From Hyalangium ruber (GTDB taxonomy: Bacteria; Myxococcota; Myxococcia; Myxococcales; Myxococcaceae): DNA of 64,000 nucleotides. The number at the start of each line of letters is the position of its first letter. The stretch's first letter is position 1. The notes under the pieces are model-generated. The model was not told the DNA's origin and made no database searches. It worked only from the letters and a program-made list of their open reading frames with translations. Positions 8,649 through 17,295 of the stretch are shown here, one piece after another. The DNA is taken from contig NZ_JAXIVS010000002.1 of NCBI RefSeq assembly GCF_034259325.1, positions 806,001 through 870,000 of the forward strand, given 5' to 3'. The translations under genes were made by a program, and so were the position numbers.

Positions 8649-9854
8649 ATGAACTCCGCGCCTCGACCGACCGTGCTGTGCCTGGCCAGCTTCTTCAAGG
8701 GCAACCGCTTCTTCCAGCGACTGCACGAAGAGGGCTGCTACGTCATCCTGATCACCTCGGAGAAATTCAAGGACGAGGACTGGGCCCGGCAGTACATCCA
8801 CGAGTTCCACTCCGTGGCCTCGTTCGAGGACCGCACGGCGCTGCTCAACGGCGTGTCGTGGCTGTTCCGCAACCGGCGCATCGATCGGATCGTCGCGCTG
8901 GACGACTTCGACGTGGAGGTCGCGGCGGCGATGCGCGAGCACTTCCGCATGCCCGGCATGGGCGACACGGCCGCGCGCTTCTTCCGCGACAAGCTCGCCA
9001 TGCGGGTAAAGGCGAAGGAGGTGGGCATCAACGTCCCGCGCTTCACGCCCGTCTTCCACCACCCGGATGTCACGAAGTTCCTGGCCGAGGTACCCGCGCC
9101 CTGGCTCATCAAGCCCCGGGGCGAGGCCTCCGCCGTCGGCATCAAGAAGCTGCGGTCCGCCGACGAGGCCTGGGCGGCCATCCACGAGCTGGGGGACAAG
9201 CAGTCGCACCACGTCCTGGAGCAGATGATCCCCGGCGAGCTGTACCACGTGGACTCGCTCGTGCAGGACGGGAAGATCGCCTTCGCGGAGGTGGGCAGCT
9301 ACGGCCGGCCCCTGCTGGAGGTCGCCCACGAGGGCGGCATCTACGTGACGCGCACGCTGCGCCGCGACTCGAAGGAGGCGCGCCTGCTGCTGGAGGCCAA
9401 CGCCGCGGTGCTCCAGGGCTTCGGGCTGCGCCGAGGCGCCTCGCACACCGAGTTCATCATCGGCCGCGAGGATGGAAAGCCCTACTTCATCGAGACGTCG
9501 GCCCGCGTGGGCGGCGCGAACATCTCGGAGATGGTGGAGGCCGCCACGGGCGTGAACCTGTGGAGCGAGTGGGCGAAGCTCGAAATCGAAGGCGAGGGCT
9601 TCGCCTACAAGCCGCCGCGCGTCCGTGAGGAGTACGCGGGCGTGGTCATCTCCCTGGCCCGCGACGAGTACCCGGACACTCGCTCGTTCAGCGATCCGGA
9701 GATCATCGAGCGGCTCAAGAAGAAGAACCACATCGGGTTCGTCGTGCGCTCCCCGAAGCAGGAGCGCGTCGAGGAGCTGCTCAAGGCGTACCTGGAGCGC
9801 ATCTCCCGGGAGTTCCACGCCTCGCTCCCGGCCCCGCCGAAGTCGACCTCGTAG
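8649..9854 (+). CDS. ATP-grasp carboxylate-amine ligase
   Basis: A 401-residue soluble protein starting at ATG 8649 behind AGAGGGG. It has a Rossmann-like pre-ATP-grasp part (PTVLCLASFFKGNRFFQRL, residues 7-25; IDRIVALDDFDVEVAAAMRE near 80-100). The ATP-grasp fold follows: DKLAMRVKAKEVGINVPR, APWLIKPRGEASAVGIKK (nucleotide-binding Lys) and HVLEQMIPGELYHVDSLV. The Mg-binding end is TEFIIGREDGKPYFIETSARVGG. Such enzymes activate a carboxylate as acyl-phosphate and join it to an amine. The substrates are unknown. It stands first in a block with other amide ligases (13716, 14717, 15896) and converges on the M17 aminopeptidase, 8 bases away. Confidence 0.85.
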   Translation: MNSAPRPTVLCLASFFKGNRFFQRLHEEGCYVILITSEKFKDEDWARQYIHEFHSVASFEDRTALLNGVSWLFRNRRIDRIVALDDFDVEVAAAMREHFRMPGMGDTAARFFRDKLAMRVKAKEVGINVPRFTPVFHHPDVTKFLAEVPAPWLIKPRGEASAVGIKKLRSADEAWAAIHELGDKQSHHVLEQMIPGELYHVDSLVQDGKIAFAEVGSYGRPLLEVAHEGGIYVTRTLRRDSKEARLLLEANAAVLQGFGLRRGASHTEFIIGREDGKPYFIETSARVGGANISEMVEAATGVNLWSEWAKLEIEGEGFAYKPPRVREEYAGVVISLARDEYPDTRSFSDPEIIERLKKKNHIGFVVRSPKQERVEELLKAYLERISREFHASLPAPPKSTS

Positions 9855-9862
9855 CAGCCCGC

Positions 9863-11410
9863 TCAGCCGCGCTGCCGGACCTCGAGCGCCTCCACCAGGG
9901 AGGCGATGGGCGACCCGGTGGGCCTCCCCGCCTGCCAGTCCGCGGGCGTCACCACGACGCCCGAGATGTCCAGGTGGACGAACGGAAGCTGCGAGCCGCG
10001 CAGCCCGGCCGCCACGTCGATGAAGGCAAACGGCCCCTGGTGCCCGCGCGGAGTGTCCACGCTGGCGAGCCGATTGCTCGACAGCACGTCCTCCGTCGGA
10101 GCCTTGGGCGCCACGAACAGATAGTCCTCGCGCCGGGGCACCGTGGACTCGAGCGGCTCGCCCAGGAGCTCACCCGCCTCGCTCAGCGTCCGGATGAAGC
10201 CCTGCGCCCGCGCCGCGCCGTTCTCGATGGCACCGACGTAGGGCCCGAAGGCCCGGTACACGTGGCCCGTCAACGTCGCCACCGAGAGCAGCACGGAGGA
10301 CGCCGGATCCGCGCTCTCCTTGAGCGCCGCGAGCAGATCCGCCAGCACCAGGCGCCCCTCCGCGTCCGTGTTCCCGATACGGACGCGCACGCCCGAGCGG
10401 CCGGTGATGATCTCATCCGAGACGAACGACTCCTCGCCGATGCTGTTGCGCACCATGCCCAGCAAGGCGACGACCCGCAGCCCAGGCACCTTCCGCTCCG
10501 CCAGCGCCCGAACCAGCCCCGCCGCCGTCGCGGCCCCGCCCTTGTCGCGCGACATGCCGGCCATGCCGCCATCCGTCTTCACGTCCGCGCCACCCGTGTC
10601 GTAGGTGACGCCCTTGCCGGCAATCAGCAGGGTGCGCGTGACGGGACCCTCTGGCACCAGCTCCAGCGACACCACGCACGGCCTGTGGCGCTCCACCACC
10701 ATCGACGCCTGCGCGACCGCCGCGAGCAACGGATAGCCGGACACGTCCTTCTGCACCGAGACCTTCACCCCCGTGCCCGCGAACGCCTCCTCGCAATACG
10801 CGGCGAAGCGCAGCGGCGCCAACCGCTCGGGGCCTCCCGTCACCAGGTCCCGGCAGATCATCCGCCCCGCCTCCAGCGCGCTCACCCACGCGGCCGCCTG
10901 GCTCGACAGGTTCACCACCGTGAGCTTGCGCAGCTCCGTGGGCGGCGCGCGGCGCGAGGGAGACTCCCGCGCCTCCAGCGGCTCCCACGCCGTCCCCGCC
11001 GCAGCGAGCGCACAGGCCTCCAGGGCCCGGGAGAACCGCGCCCCCTTCGGCACGCCGACGAGCAGCACGGGGTTCGACGCGCCCGCCTGCACCGCCCGTG
11101 AAACCGCGGCCGCACTCGCCTCCGACAGCACCCGGCAATCGTCCGTGTCATGCACGATGGGCGCGGTCGGCGCGAGGATGATCCGCCCTCCCGGCGCGGC
11201 GGAAGACGCCACCACGGTGGGCGCCGGGCTCCCTTCGGCCAGCGCCCGGTCGGCGGCGAGCGCGGCTTCCACCGCTCGCTTGCCCTCCAGCGACAGCCCC
11301 AGCCCCTCCAGCGCGACCCTCAGCGGCGCGGGCGCGACAATCACCAGCGCATCTGCTTCCTTCGCCGCGGAAACCTCCGCGGCGCCCTCGATAACGACTC
11401 GCTTGCTCAC
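9863..11410 (-). CDS. M17 (leucyl aminopeptidase) family metallopeptidase
   Basis: A 515-residue protein starting at GTG 11410. The M17 catalytic domain is complete: GKGVTYDTGGADVKTDGGM supplies the metal-binding Lys and Asp, SRDKGGAATAAG the next Asp, and NTDAEGRLVLADLL (from residue 347) the Asp/Glu ligands and the catalytic Arg. The N-terminal 160 residues form the usual macrodomain-like leader. The enzyme removes N-terminal residues or splits dipeptides with two divalent metals in the cytoplasm. It lies inside the amide-ligase block, on the strand opposite the subtilase, whose start is 91 bases away (divergent). It may trim or recycle peptides from that pathway (inference) or be an ordinary housekeeping peptidase. 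Confidence 0.88.
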   Translation of the reverse strand: MSKRVVIEGAAEVSAAKEADALVIVAPAPLRVALEGLGLSLEGKRAVEAALAADRALAEGSPAPTVVASSAAPGGRIILAPTAPIVHDTDDCRVLSEASAAAVSRAVQAGASNPVLLVGVPKGARFSRALEACALAAAGTAWEPLEARESPSRRAPPTELRKLTVVNLSSQAAAWVSALEAGRMICRDLVTGGPERLAPLRFAAYCEEAFAGTGVKVSVQKDVSGYPLLAAVAQASMVVERHRPCVVSLELVPEGPVTRTLLIAGKGVTYDTGGADVKTDGGMAGMSRDKGGAATAAGLVRALAERKVPGLRVVALLGMVRNSIGEESFVSDEIITGRSGVRVRIGNTDAEGRLVLADLLAALKESADPASSVLLSVATLTGHVYRAFGPYVGAIENGAARAQGFIRTLSEAGELLGEPLESTVPRREDYLFVAPKAPTEDVLSSNRLASVDTPRGHQGPFAFIDVAAGLRGSQLPFVHLDISGVVVTPADWQAGRPTGSPIASLVEALEVRQRG

Positions 11411-11501
11411 GGGCGGACCATCCCATAGGTGGCCTCCGGAGCAGACTCGGAAAACCGCCGTGCATCACCGGTAGCCGACCGATATCCTGGGAGCACCAAC
11501 C

Positions 11502-12710
11502 ATGTCCGACATCACGAAGCCCGCCGGTGCCGTCGTCTACGGAGAGCGTCCCCTTCTCGAGCAGGAGCCCCCCACCATCTGGCCGCAGGGAGAGCCCGCC
11601 CTGGAGGAGATCCTCCCCATCGCCCAGCGGCTCGCGGTCAACCCGCACTACCAGGGCCGGGGCGTCACGGCGGCCTTCCTGGACTCGGGCTTCTTCGCGC
11701 ACCCGGACCTGATGGAGCCGCGCTGCCGCATCCGCCGCTACTACGACCTGGTGAACGACAAGGAGGGCCTGGACCTCATCCGCAAGCCGGACAACTCCAT
11801 GTGGCACGGGATGATGACGTCCACCGTGGCCGCCGGGAACGGGTTCCTCTCGGACGGGAAGTACAAGTCGCTGGCCCCCGAGATGGACGTGGTGTTGGTG
11901 AAGGTGGGGCACCTGTCGCGCGTGAAACATGACGACATCGCCCGGGGCATCCGCTGGGTGATTGCCCACAAGGACGAGCTGGGCATCCGCGTGCTCAACA
12001 TCTCGGCCGGCGGTGACTACGAGGCCAGCTACCTCGTGGACCCCATCTGCCAGGCCGCCGAGGACGCCGTCCGCGCCGGAATCACTGTCGTCTGCGCCGT
12101 CGGCAACGCCGCCCACGGCCGCAACCACGTCATCGCCCCGGCCAGCACCCCGGCGGTCATCACCGTGGGAGGCCTGGATGACCGGGGAGACCCCCGGCTC
12201 GGTCGTATGGGCACATACTGGTCTTGCTTCGGTCCGACCATCGACGGGCTGCAGAAGCCCGAGGTCATGGCGCCGGCCATCTGGGTGGTCGCTCCCATCC
12301 TTCCCGACACCCCCACGGCCCAGGAGGCGGAGCTGCTCACCCTGCTGGACGGCACCCCGGACAAGGAACTCGGCCGGGTGTTGAGCGAGCGTGTAGGCAT
12401 CATCCGGGAACTGGACTCGGTGAAGAACGACGAGCCGTACCTCATCCGACAGCTGATCGGCTCCAAGCTGAGAGATCAGAAGGTGGTTTCAGGGGCTTAC
12501 AAGCACGTGGATGGCACCTCGTTCGCCGCCCCCATCGTCACCAGCATCGTGGGACAGATGCTGGAGGCCAACCCCCGGCTGACCCCCACCGATGTAAAGC
12601 GAATCCTCATCGCCACGGGGCGGCGGCTGCCCAGCGTGGCCGTGGAGCGCCAGGGCTGGGGCGTCGTCCAGCCGGCGGCCGCCATCACCGAGGCGGAACG
12701 GCGCCGCTAG
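11502..12710 (+). CDS. S8 subtilisin-like serine protease, no signal peptide
   Basis: A 402-residue protein starting at ATG 11502 behind GGGAG. The S8 triad is visible: Asp 61 in FLDSGFFAHPDL, His 102 in MWHGMMTSTVAAG, and Ser 340 in DGTSFAAP; the oxyanion Asn is in VCAVGNAAHGRN. There is no leader or propeptide-like secretion signal, so it probably works in the cytoplasm. An insertion of about 80 residues sits between the oxyanion region and the Ser motif (TPTAQEAELLTLLDGTPDKE... to SKLRDQ). It leads the co-directional set subtilase-GATase-ATP-grasp-GCS2 ligase. A leader-processing or product-releasing role is inferred from this context. Confidence 0.85.
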   Translation: MSDITKPAGAVVYGERPLLEQEPPTIWPQGEPALEEILPIAQRLAVNPHYQGRGVTAAFLDSGFFAHPDLMEPRCRIRRYYDLVNDKEGLDLIRKPDNSMWHGMMTSTVAAGNGFLSDGKYKSLAPEMDVVLVKVGHLSRVKHDDIARGIRWVIAHKDELGIRVLNISAGGDYEASYLVDPICQAAEDAVRAGITVVCAVGNAAHGRNHVIAPASTPAVITVGGLDDRGDPRLGRMGTYWSCFGPTIDGLQKPEVMAPAIWVVAPILPDTPTAQEAELLTLLDGTPDKELGRVLSERVGIIRELDSVKNDEPYLIRQLIGSKLRDQKVVSGAYKHVDGTSFAAPIVTSIVGQMLEANPRLTPTDVKRILIATGRRLPSVAVERQGWGVVQPAAAITEAERRR

Positions 12711-12716
12711 CCGGGT

Positions 12717-12734
12717 GGGGGGGTACCCCCTTTT
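12717..12734 (+). terminator. Short G/C hairpin with T run between the subtilase and GATase genes
   Basis: A run of seven G, TA, five C and then TTTT directly follows the subtilase stop. It can fold as a 5-bp stem with a T tail, so it is a weak intrinsic terminator or attenuator that could lower read-through into the three ligase-pathway genes. It may also be a chance feature of GC-rich DNA. Confidence 0.3.
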
Positions 12735-12768
12735 CACTGCGGCTCAAAACCGGATACACGGGGGGCAC

Positions 12769-13719
12769 ATGACTCCCGCAGGTCGTTCCCGTTCCCTCCG
12801 TATCGGCCTCATCGACATGAACAACGGGGTGCCCAACCAGGCCATCCGTTCGTTCCGGTCCATCATCGCCGCCTTCTCGGAGCGCGTCCGCGCCCGCAAC
12901 CCCGGGCTCTCCGTCACCACCGCGCACGTGCAGCCGCGCAACCTCGGCGAGGCGCCTCCCGCCGATTGCGACCTCTACCTGAGCACCGGTGGCCCCGATG
13001 CGCCCGTGGACGGCTTCAAGGAGAGCTGGGCTCCCGGCATCCGCTCGTTCATCGACAGCATCGTCGACGGGCAGCTCCAGCGGGGCAGCACCGCGCCGGC
13101 CCTCTTCTCGGTCTGCTACTCGTTCGAGATCACCGTCATGCACTTCGGGCTCGCGGCGATGATTCCGCGCGAGCGCAAGTTCGGCATCATGCCCGTGTAC
13201 CCGACGGAGGAAGGCCTGGCCTCCCCGATGTTCGCGCCGTTCGGGGACCGGCTCTTCGTGTGGGAGCACCGCAGCTGGCAGGCGGTGGACCTGGATGAGA
13301 AGAAGCTGAAGGAATTGGGCGGCACGCTGCTGGCGCGCGAGAGCCGCGACGGACACAGCAAGGGCCGGGGGCTGATGGCCTTCCGCTTCTCGAAGGGTGT
13401 CGAGGGCACCATCTTCCACCCCGAGGCGGACCGGCCCGGCGTGCTCAACTGGCTCGAGCGCCCCGAGCAGGCCAAGGCCGTCATCGAGACGTACGGCGAG
13501 CTGGTCTACCGCCGCATGTGCAAGACGATCGACGACCCGAGCCGGCTGGCGCGCACCTACGCGCTGCTGCTGCCGGGCTGGATGGCGCGCACCTTCAACG
13601 CGATGGCACTGGATCGCGACTGGGCCCCGGTGGACATGCCGACGTATGACGCGGCGCTGGGCCTGGATGCCTTTGGCCGACCTGCGGAAGCAACGGTCTC
13701 TGCGGAGAGCAACTCGTGA
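12769..13719 (+). CDS. Class I glutamine-amidotransferase-like protein
   Basis: A 316-residue protein, ATG 12769 behind GGGGGG. It shows the class I GATase layout: an N-terminal IGLIDMNNGVPNQAIRSF strand-loop, the oxyanion-type loop DLYLSTGGPDAP, and a nucleophile elbow with Cys 116 in LFSVCYSFEITVMHFG. The His 217/Glu 219 pair is in TIFHPEADRPG. These match the Cys-His-Glu triad of GMP-synthase-type amidotransferases, although the elbow is SVCYSF rather than the usual GICYGHQ, so the substrate may not be glutamine. The C-terminal 80 residues are an extra helical part. Its stop overlaps the start of the next ATP-grasp gene (GTGA), so the two are translationally coupled and may deliver ammonia to, or hydrolyse the product of, that ligase. 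Confidence 0.75.
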   Translation: MTPAGRSRSLRIGLIDMNNGVPNQAIRSFRSIIAAFSERVRARNPGLSVTTAHVQPRNLGEAPPADCDLYLSTGGPDAPVDGFKESWAPGIRSFIDSIVDGQLQRGSTAPALFSVCYSFEITVMHFGLAAMIPRERKFGIMPVYPTEEGLASPMFAPFGDRLFVWEHRSWQAVDLDEKKLKELGGTLLARESRDGHSKGRGLMAFRFSKGVEGTIFHPEADRPGVLNWLERPEQAKAVIETYGELVYRRMCKTIDDPSRLARTYALLLPGWMARTFNAMALDRDWAPVDMPTYDAALGLDAFGRPAEATVSAESNS

Positions 13720-14714
13720 ACAAGAAGATTGGAATTCTGGCGGGGATGGAGTGGGACCATTTCCCGATGGCGCTGATCCAGCGCATCAACAAGATTCCGG
13801 GGTTCGAGGCGGAGCTGGCGAAGATCGACGCCACCCCGGAGGACTTCACCGCGAAGTACGACGTGCTCGTCGACCGCATCAGCCACGAGGTGCCGTTCTA
13901 CCGGTTCCACCTCAAGGCGGCGATGCTGGCCGGCACCTACGTCATCAATGATCCGTTCTGGTTCTCGGCGGACGACAAGTTCTTCGGCTTCTCGCTGGCC
14001 CACCGCATCGGCGTCACCGTGCCGAAGACGATGATGCTGCCGCAGCGCGAGTACCTGCCGGCCATCGACCCGAAGCGCTCGCTGAACAACCTGGTCTACC
14101 CGCTCGACTGGGAGGCCATCGCCCGGCACGTGGGCTTCCCCGCCATCTGCAAGCCCGCGGACGGCGGCGGCTGGCGCAACGTGAACCGCGTCAACAACAT
14201 GGACGAGCTGATGCGCGTCTACAACGAGTCGGGACAGCTCGTGCTGACGATGCAGCAGTTCATCGAGTTCGATGACTACGTGCGCTGCCTGTGCATCGGC
14301 CGGGACAACATCCGGATGATCCGCTACGACGTGAAGACGCGCAGCTACCTGCCGGACAAGAACTTCCTGCCGGCGGCGCTGGAGCAGCGCATCCTCGACG
14401 GCGCGCGCGAGCTCAACCGGGCGCTCGGCTACGACATGAACTCGGTGGAGTTCGCCATCAAGGACGGCGTGCCCTACGCCATCGACTTCACCAACCCGGC
14501 GCCGGACATGTATCCGCACCACATCCTCGAGGACAACTACGAGTGGTGCCTGGAGAAGATGACGGAGCTGTGCGTCAGCGCCGCGCGCGAGGGCCGCAAG
14601 AATGACGCCGGCCACGTGTGGCAGCGCTACCTGGAGAAGAAGGCGTCTCGTCCGGCGGCCTCCTCGGCCGCGCCGCGAGCTTCCGCCGTGCGTGTCGCGA
14701 AGGGGGGTTCTTGA
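13716..14714 (+). CDS. ATP-grasp ligase (RimK/glutathione-synthetase-like)
   Basis: A 332-residue protein starting at GTG 13716, overlapping the GATase stop by 4 bases. MNKKIGILAGMEWDHFPMAL begins a pre-ATP-grasp domain. The ATP-grasp segments are IGVTVPKTMMLPQ, HVGFPAICKPADGGGWRNV (Lys and the Gly-rich loop), LVLTMQQFIEFDDYVRCLCI, and the metal site MNSVEFAIKDGVPYAIDFTN. The length matches small peptide ligases. The last 30 residues are a low-complexity Ala/Ser tail. It is followed 2 bases later by the GCS2-type ligase, so two different amide-forming enzymes and one amidotransferase are made together. The substrates are unknown. Confidence 0.82.
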   Translation: MNKKIGILAGMEWDHFPMALIQRINKIPGFEAELAKIDATPEDFTAKYDVLVDRISHEVPFYRFHLKAAMLAGTYVINDPFWFSADDKFFGFSLAHRIGVTVPKTMMLPQREYLPAIDPKRSLNNLVYPLDWEAIARHVGFPAICKPADGGGWRNVNRVNNMDELMRVYNESGQLVLTMQQFIEFDDYVRCLCIGRDNIRMIRYDVKTRSYLPDKNFLPAALEQRILDGARELNRALGYDMNSVEFAIKDGVPYAIDFTNPAPDMYPHHILEDNYEWCLEKMTELCVSAAREGRKNDAGHVWQRYLEKKASRPAASSAAPRASAVRVAKGGS

Positions 14715-14716
14715 AC

Positions 14717-15871
14717 ATGAAGCCATCGAATCTGCTGGATGGTCAGTTCACGCTGGGTGTCGAGGAAGAGTTCCAGATCATCGACGGGCAGAGCCATGAG
14801 CTGCGCTCGTACATCTCGAAGATGATGGACGATGGGAAGACCGTGCTGCGCGAGCGCGTGCGCACGGAGCTGCACCAGTCCGTGGTCGAGGTGGGCACCG
14901 GCATCTGCAAGAACATCCACGAGGTGCGCGCCGAGCTGACCGAGATGCGGCTCGAGCTGGACCGGCTGGCGCGCAAGGGCGGCATGAACATCGTCGCCGC
15001 CGGCACGCACCCGTTCAGCGACTGGAAGAGCCAGGAGATTACGCCCAACCCGCGCTACCAGGTCATCGTCGAGGACCTGCAGGACATCGCCCGGGGCAAC
15101 CTCATCTTCGGGCTCCACGTCCACGTCGGCATCAAGGACAAGCAGACGGCCATCGCCCTGGCGAACCAGATCCGCTACTTCCTGCCGCACCTGCTGGCGC
15201 TGTCCACCTCCTCGCCGTTCTGGCTGGGGCGCGCCACGGGCCAGCAGTCGACGCGTACGCTGATCTTCAAGCGCTTCCCGCGCACCGGCATTCCTCCCAC
15301 GTTCGAGAGCTACTCCCAGTTCATGGAGTACGTGGACCTGCTCATCCGGACCAACTGCATCGACAACGGGAAGAAGATCTGGTGGGACGTGCGCGTCCAC
15401 CACCTGTTCGACACGGTCGAGATTCGCATCTGCGACATGCCGACCAACCTGGAGCAGGAGATCTCCATCGTCTCGCTCATCCAGGCGCTGGTGGCCCAGC
15501 TCTACCTGATGCTGCGCCGCAACCAGTCGTGGCGGCACTACATGTCGCCGTTGATTGAGGAGAACAAGTGGCGGGCCAGCCGCTACGGCATCCGGGGCAA
15601 GCTCATCGACTTCGGCCAGCAGCAGGAGCGGCCGTACACGGAGCTGCTGGAGGAGATGATCGCCTTCGTCTCCGAGGCCTCGGACCTGCTGGGCACCTCG
15701 GAGCAGGTGGCCTCGGTGCGGAAGATTCTCGAGCAGGGCACGTCGGCGGAGCGGCAGCTCGAGGTCTTCAAGAACAACAACAACGACCCGCGCGCGGTGG
15801 TGCGCTGGCTGGTGGAGGAGACGATGCGAGGCGTGGGTACCCCGCCCGCGTCCGCCAGCCAGGCGGGGTAG
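14717..15871 (+). CDS. Carboxylate-amine ligase, GCS2/YbdK type
   Basis: A 384-residue protein, ATG 14717, with AGGGGGG 9 bases upstream and only 2 bases after the preceding stop. It belongs to the glutamate-cysteine ligase type 2 family (glutamine-synthetase fold). Supporting segments are FTLGVEEEFQIID near the start, ELHQSVVEVGTGICKNIHEV, AAGTHPFSDW, GLHVHVGIKD (metal/nucleotide-binding His) and VEIRICDMPTNLEQ. YbdK relatives have weak gamma-glutamylcysteine ligase activity in vitro, but their natural products are mostly unknown. Placement with two ATP-grasp ligases and a GATase-like protein argues for a role in a specialised peptide or amide product rather than glutathione synthesis. Confidence 0.88.
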   Translation: MKPSNLLDGQFTLGVEEEFQIIDGQSHELRSYISKMMDDGKTVLRERVRTELHQSVVEVGTGICKNIHEVRAELTEMRLELDRLARKGGMNIVAAGTHPFSDWKSQEITPNPRYQVIVEDLQDIARGNLIFGLHVHVGIKDKQTAIALANQIRYFLPHLLALSTSSPFWLGRATGQQSTRTLIFKRFPRTGIPPTFESYSQFMEYVDLLIRTNCIDNGKKIWWDVRVHHLFDTVEIRICDMPTNLEQEISIVSLIQALVAQLYLMLRRNQSWRHYMSPLIEENKWRASRYGIRGKLIDFGQQQERPYTELLEEMIAFVSEASDLLGTSEQVASVRKILEQGTSAERQLEVFKNNNNDPRAVVRWLVEETMRGVGTPPASASQAG

Positions 15872-15895
15872 TTCCGCTACCGGCCGAGGGCGGTG

Positions 15896-17104
15896 CTAGC
15901 CCGCCTTCGGCCAGAGCGCGACGGAGGAGCCGACCCAGTCCAGGCCCTTGTTGAAGTCGATCCCGAGCATCTTGCCTCGGGACAGGCGCACGAGGTTCAT
16001 GAACGGCTGAGGCAGGCGCTGGCCCTCGTCGCGCAGGCAGAGCACGCGAATCTCGGCGGCCACGCCGTGGCCCTCGGGGGTGAACAGCTCGCGGGCGTAG
16101 TTGATCTTCTGCTGGAGGATCCACCCTTCGCGCTGATCCGCCGGTACCCCGGCGATGTCCTCGGCCGTGGGGTCCACCTTCACGCCTGCACCGGCGTAGG
16201 AGAACAGCGGCTTGAGCACGTAGCGCTCGAGGTCCGTCGGCACCTCCTGGAGCTGGGACAGGGGGGTGGCCTTGGGCACGGAGGGGTGGTCGAGCAGAGG
16301 CAGCGAGAACTTCGACCACATCCAGTACCAGTTGGGGTGCGGGCACCAGCTCACGTCCAGGTCGTCCGTGAACTTGAAGGCCATGGGCGGCTTCTTCTGC
16401 TGGAGCTCATCGAAGACGACCCGGTTGTAGATGCGCCGGATGCGGAGCTTGCGGCCGTCCTTCATGCGGAAGAGCTGACGGCCCTCGCGGATGACCTCGG
16501 TCACGCACACGGGCTCGATGCCGGTGAGCTCCTGGGTGGCGACGAAGTCCGGACGGGTCTTCTGCTTATCGGGTTCGATCTCCAGCAGGACGACCTCTTC
16601 CGGGCTGAAACCGCCCAGGAGGGCGCGACGGAAGAACGCGTGCGCGCTGTCGAAGTCGAAGCCGGGGGCGAAGCAGTGAAAGCCTCCGGCGGCCTCGGGC
16701 ATCTTCACCATCTCATTGAAGATGCGCGCCTGGATCATGGTGAAGGCGAACAGGGAGGGGAACGCCTGCAGCTCGACCACCTGCCCGTCGAGCTGGCCGT
16801 CGGGGCCTCGGACGACGGCGAAGTCGACGGTCATGACATCCGGCGCGGCGTCCTGATTCGGCACGTCATACTCGGGCGGGACGGCGGTGCGCGCGCGGTC
16901 AAGGCGCTCGGGCTCGGCCAGCTGCTCGATGATCTCCTGCGTGTAGCGGAAGATGCGGTCGCGCGTGGCTGGGGGGATGAAGAGCGGCGACTCCGCGAGC
17001 CGGTACGGAACGGGCCCCACCACGGCCTGCAGCCGATTCCGGTACTGCTCATAGAGCTCGGGGGAGAAGACCTGGTTGTAGAGGCGTCGAAAGTCGGAGT
17101 GCAT
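15896..17104 (-). CDS. Divergent ATP-grasp-like protein
   Basis: A 402-residue protein, ATG 17104 (MHSDFRRLYNQVF). No family could be named with certainty. The C-terminal third has an ATP-grasp-like series: ERYVLKPLFSYAGAGVKV (Lys before a Gly-rich loop), GWILQQKINYARELFTPEGH, and AAEIRVLCLRDE as the acidic/Arg metal-phosphate strand. The middle contains VQVVELQAF-like and RIRRIYNRVVFDELQ segments, the second resembling the arm before the grasp domain in glutathionylspermidine-synthase-like proteins. It converges on the GCS2 ligase (24 bases between stops) and is transcribed away from the second SitA cassette. It is probably another ligase of the block; alternatively an unrelated protein of unknown function. 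Confidence 0.6.
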   Translation of the reverse strand: MHSDFRRLYNQVFSPELYEQYRNRLQAVVGPVPYRLAESPLFIPPATRDRIFRYTQEIIEQLAEPERLDRARTAVPPEYDVPNQDAAPDVMTVDFAVVRGPDGQLDGQVVELQAFPSLFAFTMIQARIFNEMVKMPEAAGGFHCFAPGFDFDSAHAFFRRALLGGFSPEEVVLLEIEPDKQKTRPDFVATQELTGIEPVCVTEVIREGRQLFRMKDGRKLRIRRIYNRVVFDELQQKKPPMAFKFTDDLDVSWCPHPNWYWMWSKFSLPLLDHPSVPKATPLSQLQEVPTDLERYVLKPLFSYAGAGVKVDPTAEDIAGVPADQREGWILQQKINYARELFTPEGHGVAAEIRVLCLRDEGQRLPQPFMNLVRLSRGKMLGIDFNKGLDWVGSSVALWPKAG

Positions 17105-17295
17105 TTGCGGCGGCGAAATTAACACGCGTCGTGTGGCTCCTGCGCAGACCCAGCAACGCGGGGGTTGGCTCCCTGCCTGCACCTCTCGGAGACAGGACTT
17201 CTCCTTTGATCTCCAACAGAATGCGGAGCCCAGCTTCGCGCCGACTGATTCCAAGCCCTTGGAAGGATTGAGCTTGTCGGTAACCTGAACTCCCT

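Noticed and set aside
7527-9818. 763-codon minus-strand frame
   Set aside because: It spans the AsmA, small membrane protein and ATP-grasp genes in antisense and shows no domain.
17166-17181. Sigma-54-like GG-N10-GC element before the second SitA toxin
   Set aside because: Three informative positions deviate from consensus and GG-N10-GC occurs often by chance in DNA this rich in GC.
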